In this document: positions 43,043-51,025 of the stretch, one piece after another
How the letters are laid out: the number at the start of each line of letters is the position of its first letter
How positions within the stretch are numbered: position 1 is the first letter of the stretch
Assembly (NCBI GenBank): GCA_022571845.1
Contig: JACZXB010000009.1
Coordinates: 1 to 64,000, forward strand
Direction: 5' to 3'
From: Candidatus Zixiibacteriota bacterium
GTDB taxonomy: Bacteria > Zixibacteria > MSB-5A5 > GN15 > FEB-12
DNA length: 64,000 nucleotides
The notes under the pieces: generated by a model
The model's input: the letters and a program-made list of their open reading frames with translations, nothing else
Databases searched by the model: none
What the model was told of the DNA's origin: nothing
Position numbers and translations under genes: made by a program

Positions 43043-45499
43043 TTGGGTAAAAAGAAAAAAGCTATACAATCACATCCGCTGCCCAAAAAGCCAGGAATTA
43101 ATTTTGAGAATTCCCGCTATTATGTTCCTGTAGTCTTTGGAATAATGCTATTGGCTTTGGTCATGCTTTTCGGAGACTTCTTGTTTTCAGACAAAATGCT
43201 CTACGGCTCCGATATGCTCAATGCCGGAGTTTATCACCGGGGCATGCTCGTCGATCACGTTATCGAGTATGGCAAAATCCCCCAATGGAATCCCCATGTA
43301 TTTGGCGGCATGCCCTATGTTGAAGCCTTCCATGGCGATATTTTTTACCCGTTCTCAGTCATGAAATTCTTCGTATCGCTTTATTTTCATCTGGGCTTTA
43401 ACCTGATTTTGCATATCTTTTTTGCCGGCGTTTTTATGTATCTGGCTGCCAGACAGTTCAAGCTGAGCAAAACAGCGGCCTTGTTTTCGGCGGCGAGCTA
43501 TATGTTCGCCCACTATTTAGTCTCTATGATTGCGCCGGGGCACGAGGGAAAAATATATGTCACGGCTCTGTTTCCTTTGGTGATATTATTTTTGGATAGA
43601 GCCTTTGAAAAAAACCCGTTTTTCAATTTCACCGTTCTGGGCATGATAATCGGTATCATTATAGTTTCGCCTCACCCGCAGATGTCATATTTCACGCTCT
43701 GGGCAGTAGCGCTTTATTCGCTATACAAATTGATTCTGCTCTTTATAAAGAGCAAAGATTTCAGCAAAGTTTTCAAACCGGGCCTTTTGGTTACGTATGC
43801 AGTTGTACTTGGACTGCTCCTGTCAGCTATCCAATTTTACCCGGGATACATATACACAACGGAGTTTTCACCCAGGGCAGACACAAAAAGAGGCTGGGAC
43901 TGGGCGACATCGTGGTCTTTGCATGAAGAGGAAGTCTTCTCTCAAATCATTCCCGAATTCGCCGGAACATCTTCCAGAACCGCAGAAACTGTCTACTGGG
44001 GGAAGAACGCCTTCAAAGATAATGCCGAGACGGTCGGGGTTGTCCCTCTGTTTTTGGCCTTGATAGGCATGTTCTTCGCACGTAGAAGAGCGCGCTATTT
44101 TTTTGGAGGGCTGGCGTTATTTGCTTTGCTCTACGGACTTGGTGCTACAACGCCAATTTTTAAAATATTTTACTGGTTGATACCCAAGGTTAGTTCGCTA
44201 AGAGCGCCAAGCATGATTATGTTTTTCTTCGCTTTCAGCGTTTCTCTTTTGGCAGGTATGGGAATACAAAAAATTATCGAGTGGAAAAATTACGACAACC
44301 CTGAGCTTAGAAAAAAACTATATTATATATTGTTCGGATTCCCCGCTTTCTTATTTGTGCTGGCCTTGCTATTTGGGACTGCTGGTAACTCCATGCTCTC
44401 AATCTGGTCATCATTTTTTTACAGTGAAGCTTCTACCACTCTGGTAGGGCAGGGCGTCAGTAAACTTGACCTGGCTTACCGGAACCTTCCGGCGATACAA
44501 AGCGGAGCTTGGTTTGGGTTCTTGTTTACGTCATTCGCAGCGTTGTTCATCTGGCTTTATCTGACTGGCCGAGCTGGTATAACAATAATCTCAGCGCTGG
44601 TACTTTTACCTATAGTTGATGGCGTCCGCTTTAACGGCCGCTTCATCGATGTGGTCGACCCTGATAACTATTTCAAGCCGAACCAAGTCACCAATTTCTT
44701 CACGCAGCAAAAGGGTAAGTTCCGTGTTCTAAATTTAACCCGTGAAATCCCGAAAATGATGCTGCCTCAGTTTGGAATCGAAGTTGTCACCGGCTATCAC
44801 GGCAATCAGCTGCGCTGGTACGACGACCTGCTGGGAGGACCACAACTTAGAAACCTGACCAATGCCCGTTTTTTAAATCTGATAGGAACCAAATACCTGT
44901 TGCTCGCCTCGAATATGGCCTTGCCCCAGGGTTTCATGGGCGAAAAGCCGGTTACAGACGCGTTCTCGTTTGGCAGCGTTAAAGTTATGAAAAATGAAAA
45001 TGCTCTTGAGCGCGTTTTCCTGGTCAACCAGTACCGAGTAATAAGCGAACGTAAGCAGATTGTTACTGAGGTTCTGCAGGGTGGCTATGATTTGGGTCAG
45101 TTGGTTTATCTCGAAGAAGAACCGCCTCTTGAAATATCTTCAGACAGCATGCTATCTGATTCTGCCTGGATAATTGAACACCAATTTGATTCGGTGGTAA
45201 TCGGTGTTAACTGCACAGCCAACCGCATTCTTGTTCTGACTGAAAATTACTACGACAGCTGGCATATTTTTGTCGATAATCAACCGGCAAAATTGCTCAG
45301 GGCAGACGGAAGTTTCCGGGCGGTTGCGATTCCTGCCGGAGCCAAACAAGTTACCATGATTTTTGAATCTGAGCGGTACGCCACTGGTAAGCTTATTACT
45401 TTAAGCAGTTCGTTGTACCTGTTAATTATATTCGGGTTTTTCTTCTGGCAAGGTAGAAAAGTGAATAGAGAAGAATCGGCTGAAGAAAGCGATAGCTAA
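43043..45499 (+). CDS. YfhO-like polytopic membrane protein
   Basis: An 818-residue integral membrane protein. The TTG at 43043 is chosen because AAAGGA lies about six bases upstream; the TTG at 43025 lacks one. About 12-13 hydrophobic segments occupy residues 25-540, with periplasmic loops such as GGMPYVEAFHGD and PGHEGKIYVTALFP. This is the YfhO/GT-C-like pattern. The last 250 residues form an extracytoplasmic beta-rich domain ending in one helix and a charged tail. YfhO proteins add sugars to lipoteichoic acids in Gram-positives; in this organism the acceptor is unknown. The end overlaps the convergent PLP-enzyme gene by four bases. Confidence 0.85.
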   Translation: MGKKKKAIQSHPLPKKPGINFENSRYYVPVVFGIMLLALVMLFGDFLFSDKMLYGSDMLNAGVYHRGMLVDHVIEYGKIPQWNPHVFGGMPYVEAFHGDIFYPFSVMKFFVSLYFHLGFNLILHIFFAGVFMYLAARQFKLSKTAALFSAASYMFAHYLVSMIAPGHEGKIYVTALFPLVILFLDRAFEKNPFFNFTVLGMIIGIIIVSPHPQMSYFTLWAVALYSLYKLILLFIKSKDFSKVFKPGLLVTYAVVLGLLLSAIQFYPGYIYTTEFSPRADTKRGWDWATSWSLHEEEVFSQIIPEFAGTSSRTAETVYWGKNAFKDNAETVGVVPLFLALIGMFFARRRARYFFGGLALFALLYGLGATTPIFKIFYWLIPKVSSLRAPSMIMFFFAFSVSLLAGMGIQKIIEWKNYDNPELRKKLYYILFGFPAFLFVLALLFGTAGNSMLSIWSSFFYSEASTTLVGQGVSKLDLAYRNLPAIQSGAWFGFLFTSFAALFIWLYLTGRAGITIISALVLLPIVDGVRFNGRFIDVVDPDNYFKPNQVTNFFTQQKGKFRVLNLTREIPKMMLPQFGIEVVTGYHGNQLRWYDDLLGGPQLRNLTNARFLNLIGTKYLLLASNMALPQGFMGEKPVTDAFSFGSVKVMKNENALERVFLVNQYRVISERKQIVTEVLQGGYDLGQLVYLEEEPPLEISSDSMLSDSAWIIEHQFDSVVIGVNCTANRILVLTENYYDSWHIFVDNQPAKLLRADGSFRAVAIPAGAKQVTMIFESERYATGKLITLSSSLYLLIIFGFFFWQGRKVNREESAEESDS

Positions 45500-46638
45500 G
45501 AAACAAATTCAGAAATAGCCGAAAGCAGATCATCTAACTCTGCGTCAGAATTGTAAAAGTGGGGCGAAACACGCAGTCCGGCCTTGGGCCGGTAGTCGAC
45601 TAAGAAATTTTTTTTCAAAAGTTCTTTTTCAACCCATTGAGCATTTGGAATATTAAAGCTGACCGTGCCGCCACGTTCACTTTCCTTTTCAGGAGTCTTA
45701 AGCGGCCAGCCCTTTTCTTTAGCGAAGCTGATCAATTTGCCGGTCATTTCGATGGAGCGCTTTCGAATATTATTTATACCAATTTCTGCTATTATTTCCA
45801 GTCCTGCCTGGCAGATGTAAAACGCAGGTATGGCCGGAGTGCCCGACATAAAGCGATAAGAATCTGTGGCGTATTCCATAGCAGAGCTGTCAAAAGCAAA
45901 CGGGTTTTTGTGAGCCAGCCAGCCGGTTAGTTTCGGTTTTAGCTGCTCTTTTATGTCCGGTCTGACATAAAGAAAACAAGCGCCCGGTCCGCCGCAGAGC
46001 CATTTTAAGCAGCCGCCTACTGCAAAATCTGCATTTAAGGCCTGCAGGTCTATGGGAACTGTGCCAATCGACTGGTAGATATCCAGAAGAACCATGGCGC
46101 CAACGGCATGCGCCTTTTCAATTATTGCCTCGACATTAACAATATATGATGAACGAAAAAGAACATGAGAAATGGAAACAAGCCTCGTTGATTCATCGAT
46201 TGCGTCAAGAAGTTTCTCGGTGGGGACTGTCATACCATCAGGGCAGGCTACGATTTCAAGCTTGCCGTTATGCTCAAGCCAGTTGCGATAAAGATATAAT
46301 AGCGAGGGAAACTCCTGCTCTATCATGACTACTTTGTTTCTCTTTTGTGAAAAATCAAAACAAGAGAGCACTGTTGCTTGAGCCGAAGTTACATTGGCCT
46401 GCATGGTGACAGTGTCACTCTCTGCATTTAAGAGGCTACCAATTTTGTTCCCCACATTTTTCCCCAGCTGCCACCATTCCTCTTCCCAGCAGCGTACACC
46501 TCTGTGCTGCCAGATATTCAGATATTTATCAGACCATTCTCTGGCGCTGTTGGGCATTGCCCCTAAAGAATTAGAAATGAGGTAGTGGCAATTCTTTAGA
46601 GAATCAAATTCGCTGCGGTAGTTATTGAAATTTGTCAT
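45496..46638 (-). CDS. Class V aminotransferase-fold PLP enzyme, kynureninase-like
   Basis: A 380-residue PLP-dependent enzyme. The fold is class V: ISNSLGAMP near the start, TMQANVTSAQATVLSC around the phosphate-binding loop, and LDIYQSIGTVPIDLQ with the cofactor Asp. The Schiff-base Lys lies in FAVGGCLKWLCGGPGACFLY. C-terminal small-domain motifs FNIPNAQ and GLRVSPHFYN complete it. The layout fits the kynureninase subfamily more than cysteine desulfurases. Substrate and gene symbol are not certain. Its neighbours do not form a tryptophan-degradation operon. Confidence 0.8.
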   Translation of the reverse strand: MTNFNNYRSEFDSLKNCHYLISNSLGAMPNSAREWSDKYLNIWQHRGVRCWEEEWWQLGKNVGNKIGSLLNAESDTVTMQANVTSAQATVLSCFDFSQKRNKVVMIEQEFPSLLYLYRNWLEHNGKLEIVACPDGMTVPTEKLLDAIDESTRLVSISHVLFRSSYIVNVEAIIEKAHAVGAMVLLDIYQSIGTVPIDLQALNADFAVGGCLKWLCGGPGACFLYVRPDIKEQLKPKLTGWLAHKNPFAFDSSAMEYATDSYRFMSGTPAIPAFYICQAGLEIIAEIGINNIRKRSIEMTGKLISFAKEKGWPLKTPEKESERGGTVSFNIPNAQWVEKELLKKNFLVDYRPKAGLRVSPHFYNSDAELDDLLSAISEFVS

Positions 46639-46648
46639 TTGTAAAACG

Positions 46649-47230
46649 TTAAGAATTTAACTTGTTTATAGTCTCGGTCAGCTTTTTACCCAATCCTTTG
46701 ATGTTGTCATGCATCTTAGCGTCTTTAAGTGTGGAATCATTTTCAAAAGCACTGCCAGCAGAAGTCAAGGCAATCTGATCAGGTAATACCGTCACCTTTA
46801 TATTACCCAGTACCCAGCGCACCTGAAAAAGTCCCCGCAGCCCTCCAAGTGAACCGGGCGAAGCTGCCATCAGTACCGCCACCTTGTCAATAAAGCATTC
46901 TAACGGAGGGTAGCCCTTAACCGGACGTGACAGCCAGTCAATAGTGTTCTTAAAGACTCCGGAATAAGAGCTATTGTATTCAGGAGATGAAATCAACAGG
47001 CCGTTATGCTCAAGAAACAAATCTTTAAGTTTTCTGACATTTTCAGGGTGGCCCTGGCTGCTTTCAAAATCTTCGTCAAAAAGAGGCAGCGGGTAATCTT
47101 CCAGGTCAATGTAGGTAACTTCGGCGCCGGCATCTTTGGCCCCCTCGACAGCTATTTTTACCAGTTTTTTGTTATATGAATCTTTACGGGTGCTCCCCGC
47201 GAAAGCGATTATTTTGGCCTTGTTAGACAT
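46649..47230 (-). CDS. NADPH-dependent FMN reductase family protein
   Basis: A 193-residue flavodoxin-like reductase. The FMN phosphate loop is FAGSTRKDSYNKKL (residues 10-23) and the flavin-binding loops are SSPEYNSSYSGVFKN and ASPGSLGGLRG. Homologues reduce FMN, azo compounds, quinones or chromate with NAD(P)H. It is encoded just upstream of the PLP-enzyme gene on the same strand (10 bases), so the two may share an mRNA. Confidence 0.9.
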   Translation of the reverse strand: MSNKAKIIAFAGSTRKDSYNKKLVKIAVEGAKDAGAEVTYIDLEDYPLPLFDEDFESSQGHPENVRKLKDLFLEHNGLLISSPEYNSSYSGVFKNTIDWLSRPVKGYPPLECFIDKVAVLMAASPGSLGGLRGLFQVRWVLGNIKVTVLPDQIALTSAGSAFENDSTLKDAKMHDNIKGLGKKLTETINKLNS

Positions 47231-47415
47231 ACTGCATACCTTTCAAGTAATTTTGATTAGTCCGAACTATTGTAATCATCTTTATAAACAAAAGATGACT
47301 ATCTGGCAACAAAACAGCTTTGACGGCGGAATTAATTCTGTTTTTTCAAACTTGTGGAAATTTCAAAGTTCTTTACTATTACAAGTAAATAAATTTAAGT
47401 AGCAGGAGGCTAAAA

Positions 47416-47793
47416 GTGAATCTTCCCGTCACAACAATTGTTTATGGTGCTCTATTAATAGTCTTAGGCGTTACCGGCTATTTTATGAGCGGTATGGTCA
47501 GTGTTACCGCACTTATTCCGGCATTCTTAGGCATTGTTATTCTCGTCAGCGGGGTTTTAGCTCAGAAAGAAAGCAGACGAAAACTTTTTATGCACATCGC
47601 TTTAGTGTTTGGTCTTTTAGGATTTCTGGGAACAGTGGGCGCATTGCCGTCTCTTATTACAATGATAGGTGGCGAAGAAGTTACCCGTCCCGGCGCAGTC
47701 ATCGGCAAATCGGTGACGGCTATATTATCTCTGGTTTTTTTGATTATTGGTGTGAAATCGTTTATTGATGCCCGGCGAAAGCCAGCTGCTTAA
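47416..47793 (+). CDS. Small four-helix membrane protein
   Basis: A 125-residue integral membrane protein with a GTG start seven bases after a perfect AGGAGG. Four hydrophobic segments are visible (about 5-22, 28-46, 56-75 and 95-113). The pattern resembles small TMEM14-like or DUF-type four-helix proteins, though no family is certain. Its end overlaps the convergent EamA transporter gene by four bases. Function unknown. Confidence 0.8.
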   Translation: MNLPVTTIVYGALLIVLGVTGYFMSGMVSVTALIPAFLGIVILVSGVLAQKESRRKLFMHIALVFGLLGFLGTVGALPSLITMIGGEEVTRPGAVIGKSVTAILSLVFLIIGVKSFIDARRKPAA

Positions 47794-48785
47794 CAGCATT
47801 CGGCAGCAGGCTCGGAGCTGTCACCAGTAATCTGCCCTGAGTCATCAGCATTTTCGGCAATGTTTTCAGAGTCGCCCATTTCAATTTTTTGGGCACGCGC
47901 CTTGGCTGATATAATCAAGACAACGGCAAGAATTATGACAGTCGAGCAGCCCAGCGCCCAGCTGCTGAGCTCTTCTCCGGCCAGTATGCTGCCCAGAAAC
48001 AAAGCGATGATCGGATTGACATAAGCGTAGGTCGACACTCGCGCCGGGGTAGAGGCTTTAATCAGCCAGATGTAAACTGCATAAGCGTAGGAGCCAATTG
48101 TAATCAGATAAACTAATGACCAGACTGACTTGGCTGATACTGCGGCGAGTTCAATCTCGGCATATTCGCCCTTTAAGAGGGCCAAAAGCATTAGGACCGC
48201 ACCACCGATTATCATCTGCATGCCAGCTGAGAGTGCCTGCGATTTTGGCTGAGCGGCATATCTGGAGTAAACCGAGCCCAGCGCCCAGGAAAAACAGGCT
48301 ACGGCAATCAAAAAGGCGCCGAGTGAGTCAATTTCAGAGAGCCCGCCGATATTGGTTGGGTTTATCAGGAAAGCTACACCGCCAAATCCGAGCAGCACCC
48401 CAAAAATAGCTATCCACGCCGGTCTGGTGCCATTGGGGCGAATCCAGTCAATCAGGACAATCCACATCGGCACCATAGCTATCATTAAAGCGGTTATCCC
48501 GGATGGCACTGTCTGTTCAGCCCATGTCACCAGTCCGATGCCGCTGACAGTCATAAGCAGCCCTATAATACCGGTAGTCAGCCAGTGCTTTTTTTGAGGC
48601 TTTTCGGCACCTCTGGCTATTGCCCACCAATACAAAAGACCGCCCCCTATCAAAAACCTGACACCGGCCAGAATAAATGGCGGCAGAGTGTCAACTCCCC
48701 AGCGGATAGCCAGATAAGTAGAGCCCCAGATGATATAGATGGCCGCGAAGCCAAGTATGATATTCAGGCGGGTGGCGTCAGGCAT
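47790..48785 (-). CDS. EamA/DMT-superfamily transporter
   Basis: A 331-residue inner-membrane protein with ten hydrophobic helices arranged as two EamA repeats (about 8-140 and 150-290). It has the family's IYIIWGSTYLAIRWG opening and the PIIALFLGSILAGEEL end of repeat 2. Family members export amino acids or other metabolites. The C-terminal 40 residues are hydrophilic and acidic. It follows an Lrp/AsnC-type regulator gene by four bases, as in amino-acid exporters controlled by Lrp-like proteins. The substrate is inferred only as amino-acid-like. Confidence 0.88.
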   Translation of the reverse strand: MPDATRLNIILGFAAIYIIWGSTYLAIRWGVDTLPPFILAGVRFLIGGGLLYWWAIARGAEKPQKKHWLTTGIIGLLMTVSGIGLVTWAEQTVPSGITALMIAMVPMWIVLIDWIRPNGTRPAWIAIFGVLLGFGGVAFLINPTNIGGLSEIDSLGAFLIAVACFSWALGSVYSRYAAQPKSQALSAGMQMIIGGAVLMLLALLKGEYAEIELAAVSAKSVWSLVYLITIGSYAYAVYIWLIKASTPARVSTYAYVNPIIALFLGSILAGEELSSWALGCSTVIILAVVLIISAKARAQKIEMGDSENIAENADDSGQITGDSSEPAAECC

Positions 48786-48789
48786 TCGC

Positions 48790-49281
48790 TTATTCTGTCG
48801 TCCCGCTATCGCCGTTTAAGTCAATCGGGATGGCGCAGGTTTCTTTATAGGACTCCATTACAATAGTACTGCGGGTTGAAAGGACCTCAGGAATAATTCC
48901 GATTTTCTCTCTCAGAATCCGGCCCAAGGAACTGGTGTTTTTGGTGCGGATCTTGACCAGATAGCAATCCTCTCCGGCCACATTGAACACTTCCTGAGCT
49001 TCGGGCACTTTGGCCAGTTGTTCGCCAATATGTGAGCCATGGGCCATTTCGCTGGTCTTGACAAATACAAAAGCGACCAGGCCGTAGCCAATTTTCTCAG
49101 TGTCCAGGCGTGTTTCAAATGACTTGATAAAGCCGCGCTCTTTGAGCTTACGGAGCCTCTCGGAGGTTGCCGAGGGGACTAAACCGACCCGGTTGGAAAT
49201 CTCCTTGTTGGGCATGCGGGCATCTTCCTGAAGAACTATCAGGATTTTCTTGTCCATTTCGTCTAATATTTTGTTGTTCAT
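48790..49281 (-). CDS. Lrp/AsnC-family transcriptional regulator
   Basis: A 163-residue regulator. The N-terminal helix-turn-helix is DEMDKKILIVLQEDAR...NKEISNRVGL...SERLRKLKERGFI (residues 6-53). The C-terminal RAM ligand-binding domain covers about 68-145, with VFNVAGEDCYLVKI. Such proteins respond to amino acids. It lies four bases before the EamA gene, which is probably its target. The upstream region (49282-49400) is AT-rich and could hold its own operator, but no palindrome is clear. Confidence 0.9.
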   Translation of the reverse strand: MNNKILDEMDKKILIVLQEDARMPNKEISNRVGLVPSATSERLRKLKERGFIKSFETRLDTEKIGYGLVAFVFVKTSEMAHGSHIGEQLAKVPEAQEVFNVAGEDCYLVKIRTKNTSSLGRILREKIGIIPEVLSTRSTIVMESYKETCAIPIDLNGDSGTTE

Positions 49282-49447
49282 AGAATTTAATTCCGGTTTT
49301 AGGCTTATACCAGGAATCTCCTTTGCTATTATGTAAATTAAACCGCATAATAGTTGGAAAAGTTCCTGTAATCAAGCATATTTTTCTGATTTAGTTGAGA
49401 TTCTTCTGATTATTTTCGACTAAAGAGTGGTTTGCTCGGTTACTAAG

Positions 49448-49579
49448 GGGCAGACCCTTCGGCAGGCTCAGGACTGTGTGAGGACACGCTCTGCGGCCGC
49501 CCACAATATAGTGCGGGCCACCCCACAAAGTCATCCTGAGCGGACAAGGTCCCGAGTAATTGAGGGAGTCGAAGGATGC
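49448..49579 (+). repeat. Dispersed intergenic repeat, copy near lrp
   Basis: Shares GGCAGACC, GCAGGCTCAGGAC, GACACG, GCGGCCGCCCAC, a TAGTG word and CTGAGCGGACA with the copy at 50729-50855, in the same order and with similar spacing. It ends with GAGTCGAAGGATG. Sequences of this type recur many times in some bacterial genomes and are non-coding. Confidence 0.6.
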
Positions 49580-49761
49580 TTTATTCGGTCACACAGGCGC
49601 ATAAATGGGTTCGTTTTGTTATATTTAACATCTTTTTTTTCGCTAATGGAATTTGTGGTAAATTCGAGCCGGAATTGGGCGAATTCGGATATTTGTTCTC
49701 TGATATTCATATATGAGGAGACAAAGGAGTATTTTGCATTGAAGGCGAGGGGAACTTGAAA

Positions 49762-49811
49762 GCGAGATTGCCACACCCTGATTTCATCAGGGTTCGCAAT
49801 GACAGAACTCG
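49762..49811 (+). repeat. 50-base hairpin repeat, copy 1
   Basis: Identical over 50 bases to 50861-50910. It contains the perfect stem-loop CCCTGATTTCATCAGGG, flanked by GAGATTGCCACA and TTCGCAATGACAGAACTCG, the latter partly complementary (ATTGC/GCAAT) so that a longer stem can form. Resembles a REP-type mobile repeat. Confidence 0.7.
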
Positions 49812-49887
49812 ATATTTCGACTATGTAAGATTATACTGAGCGAACAAGGTACCGTGGGTAGCCGATCGAAGTATTGACTAAGAAGTT

Positions 49888-50631
49888 TTATCTATCCAGC
49901 ACGAACTCCACTTTGTAAGAAACCCAGAGTTTAATCGGCTGGTTATTTTTAATCGCCGGGCGGAATATATTTTTGTAGGCAGATTCAAGTGCAGCATCAT
50001 CAAGTATTTTTAATTCCGATGATTTATATACTTTAGCTTCAATAACGCTGCCATCAATATCAACAAGGGCTGCAATCCAGACAGTTCCTTCCAGTCCGGC
50101 CTCTCTTGCCAGTCGGGGGTATTTCGGCTTTATCAACTTAATTACTTCGGGCAGCCTATCAACTACTACGAACTGATTAACACCGGGCATATCACCTTCG
50201 CCATCGAAAGTTCCTTCCGAGCCATCTCCAAAACCGATGCCATTATCGAACGGGCCAGACTCAACTTCGTCAACAGAGTAAAACGAATCGGCTGTTTCAA
50301 TTTCGAATTCATCTTCAAAGTATTCGTCATCTGGCACCGGAACCGGAATACTGCCTATGATATCTCGTTTTACAGGTGGTTCTACTCTGGTAGTTGGCGG
50401 GGGGGGCCTCTTAATTGAAATCGGCTCAAATTTGATAGAGATTTCTCTTAGACCTTTGCCGTCTTTCGGTTCAGCTTTTGCATTCTCGCCTGAAACGAGC
50501 ATTGAAACAGCAACGATTGTTGCAATAAATGCAGTGACGACAGCATTGCTGATAATCATATTTCGCTGGTATTTGGCTTTTAGTTCGTATGCCCCGTAGG
50601 GCGTATATAATGGGTTATTTAATGAATCCAA
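49888..50631 (-). CDS. TonB-family energy-transducing protein
   Basis: A 247-residue protein. A cytoplasmic N-terminus (1-23), one transmembrane helix (about 24-45), then a Pro-rich periplasmic stretch (SIKRPPPPTTRVEPPVKRD), an acidic Gly/Asp-rich linker, and the TonB C-terminal domain (about 155-247; YPRLAREAGLEGTVWIAALVDIDG, FRPAIKNNQPIKLWVSYKVEF). TonB passes proton-motive energy to outer-membrane receptors. No ExbB/ExbD or receptor gene is adjacent. It is bordered on both sides by dispersed repeats. Confidence 0.87.
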   Translation of the reverse strand: MDSLNNPLYTPYGAYELKAKYQRNMIISNAVVTAFIATIVAVSMLVSGENAKAEPKDGKGLREISIKFEPISIKRPPPPTTRVEPPVKRDIIGSIPVPVPDDEYFEDEFEIETADSFYSVDEVESGPFDNGIGFGDGSEGTFDGEGDMPGVNQFVVVDRLPEVIKLIKPKYPRLAREAGLEGTVWIAALVDIDGSVIEAKVYKSSELKILDDAALESAYKNIFRPAIKNNQPIKLWVSYKVEFVLDR

Positions 50632-50728
50632 AATTGACCCCTTTCCTTTTATGGATTACAACTTACTTGCACGTTTCTTCCTGCGTAAATTAGACGATAG
50701 AGGTAGTGATTTTGTTTAAGGCGAAAAT

Positions 50729-50855
50729 GGGGCAGACCTTTCAGCAGGCTCAGGACGGGGTGGGGACACGGCTAAAGCGGCCGCCCACGATAATAGTGAT
50801 GCTGAGCGGACAGGGTCACGAGCGCAGCCGAGGGGTGGGCCACCCTGCCGGGCAG
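50729..50855 (+). repeat. Dispersed intergenic repeat, copy near tonB
   Basis: Partner of the copy at 49448-49579; the shared words and order are given there. It ends with GAGCGCAGCCGAGGGGTGGG, also seen near 984-1003, and lies five bases from the hairpin repeat, an arrangement not seen at the other copy. Confidence 0.6.
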
Positions 50856-50860
50856 CTAAG

Positions 50861-50910
50861 GCGAGATTGCCACACCCTGATTTCATCAGGGTTCGCAATG
50901 ACAGAACTCG
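50861..50910 (+). repeat. 50-base hairpin repeat, copy 2
   Basis: Identical over 50 bases to 49762-49811. The two copies flank the tonB-family gene in the same orientation, 1.1 kb apart. Confidence 0.7.
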
Positions 50911-51025
50911 CTCTTAGTAGACCTCTCGACTATCTAAATAGGGTTATGAGGAGCCGCTTAAGGTGGGCCAGTCACGAGAATGATAGTCATCCTGAGCTTG
51001 TCGAAGGGTGACATCATTCACTGGG

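Larger units (their letters stand above)
49282..49887. other. Repeat-rich intergenic region
   Basis: These 606 bases contain no supported gene. They hold the dispersed repeat at 49448-49579 and the hairpin repeat at 49762-49811, separated by about 180 unassigned bases. Apparent reading frames here run through the repeats and are not conserved between copies. Confidence 0.5.
50632..51025. other. Repeat-rich intergenic region
   Basis: These 394 bases hold two dispersed repeats (50729-50855 and 50861-50910) and a third partial unit near 50980-51012 (GTCATCCTGAGCTTGTCGAA). No gene is supported. Confidence 0.5.

Noticed and set aside
49427-49759. Frame encoding 110 residues in the lrp-tonB gap
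   Set aside because: It runs through a dispersed repeat and has no start signal; the other copy of the repeat does not keep the frame.
50706-51011. Frame encoding 101 residues ahead of the acyl-CoA synthetase
   Set aside because: It also runs through dispersed repeats and has no counterpart in other copies.
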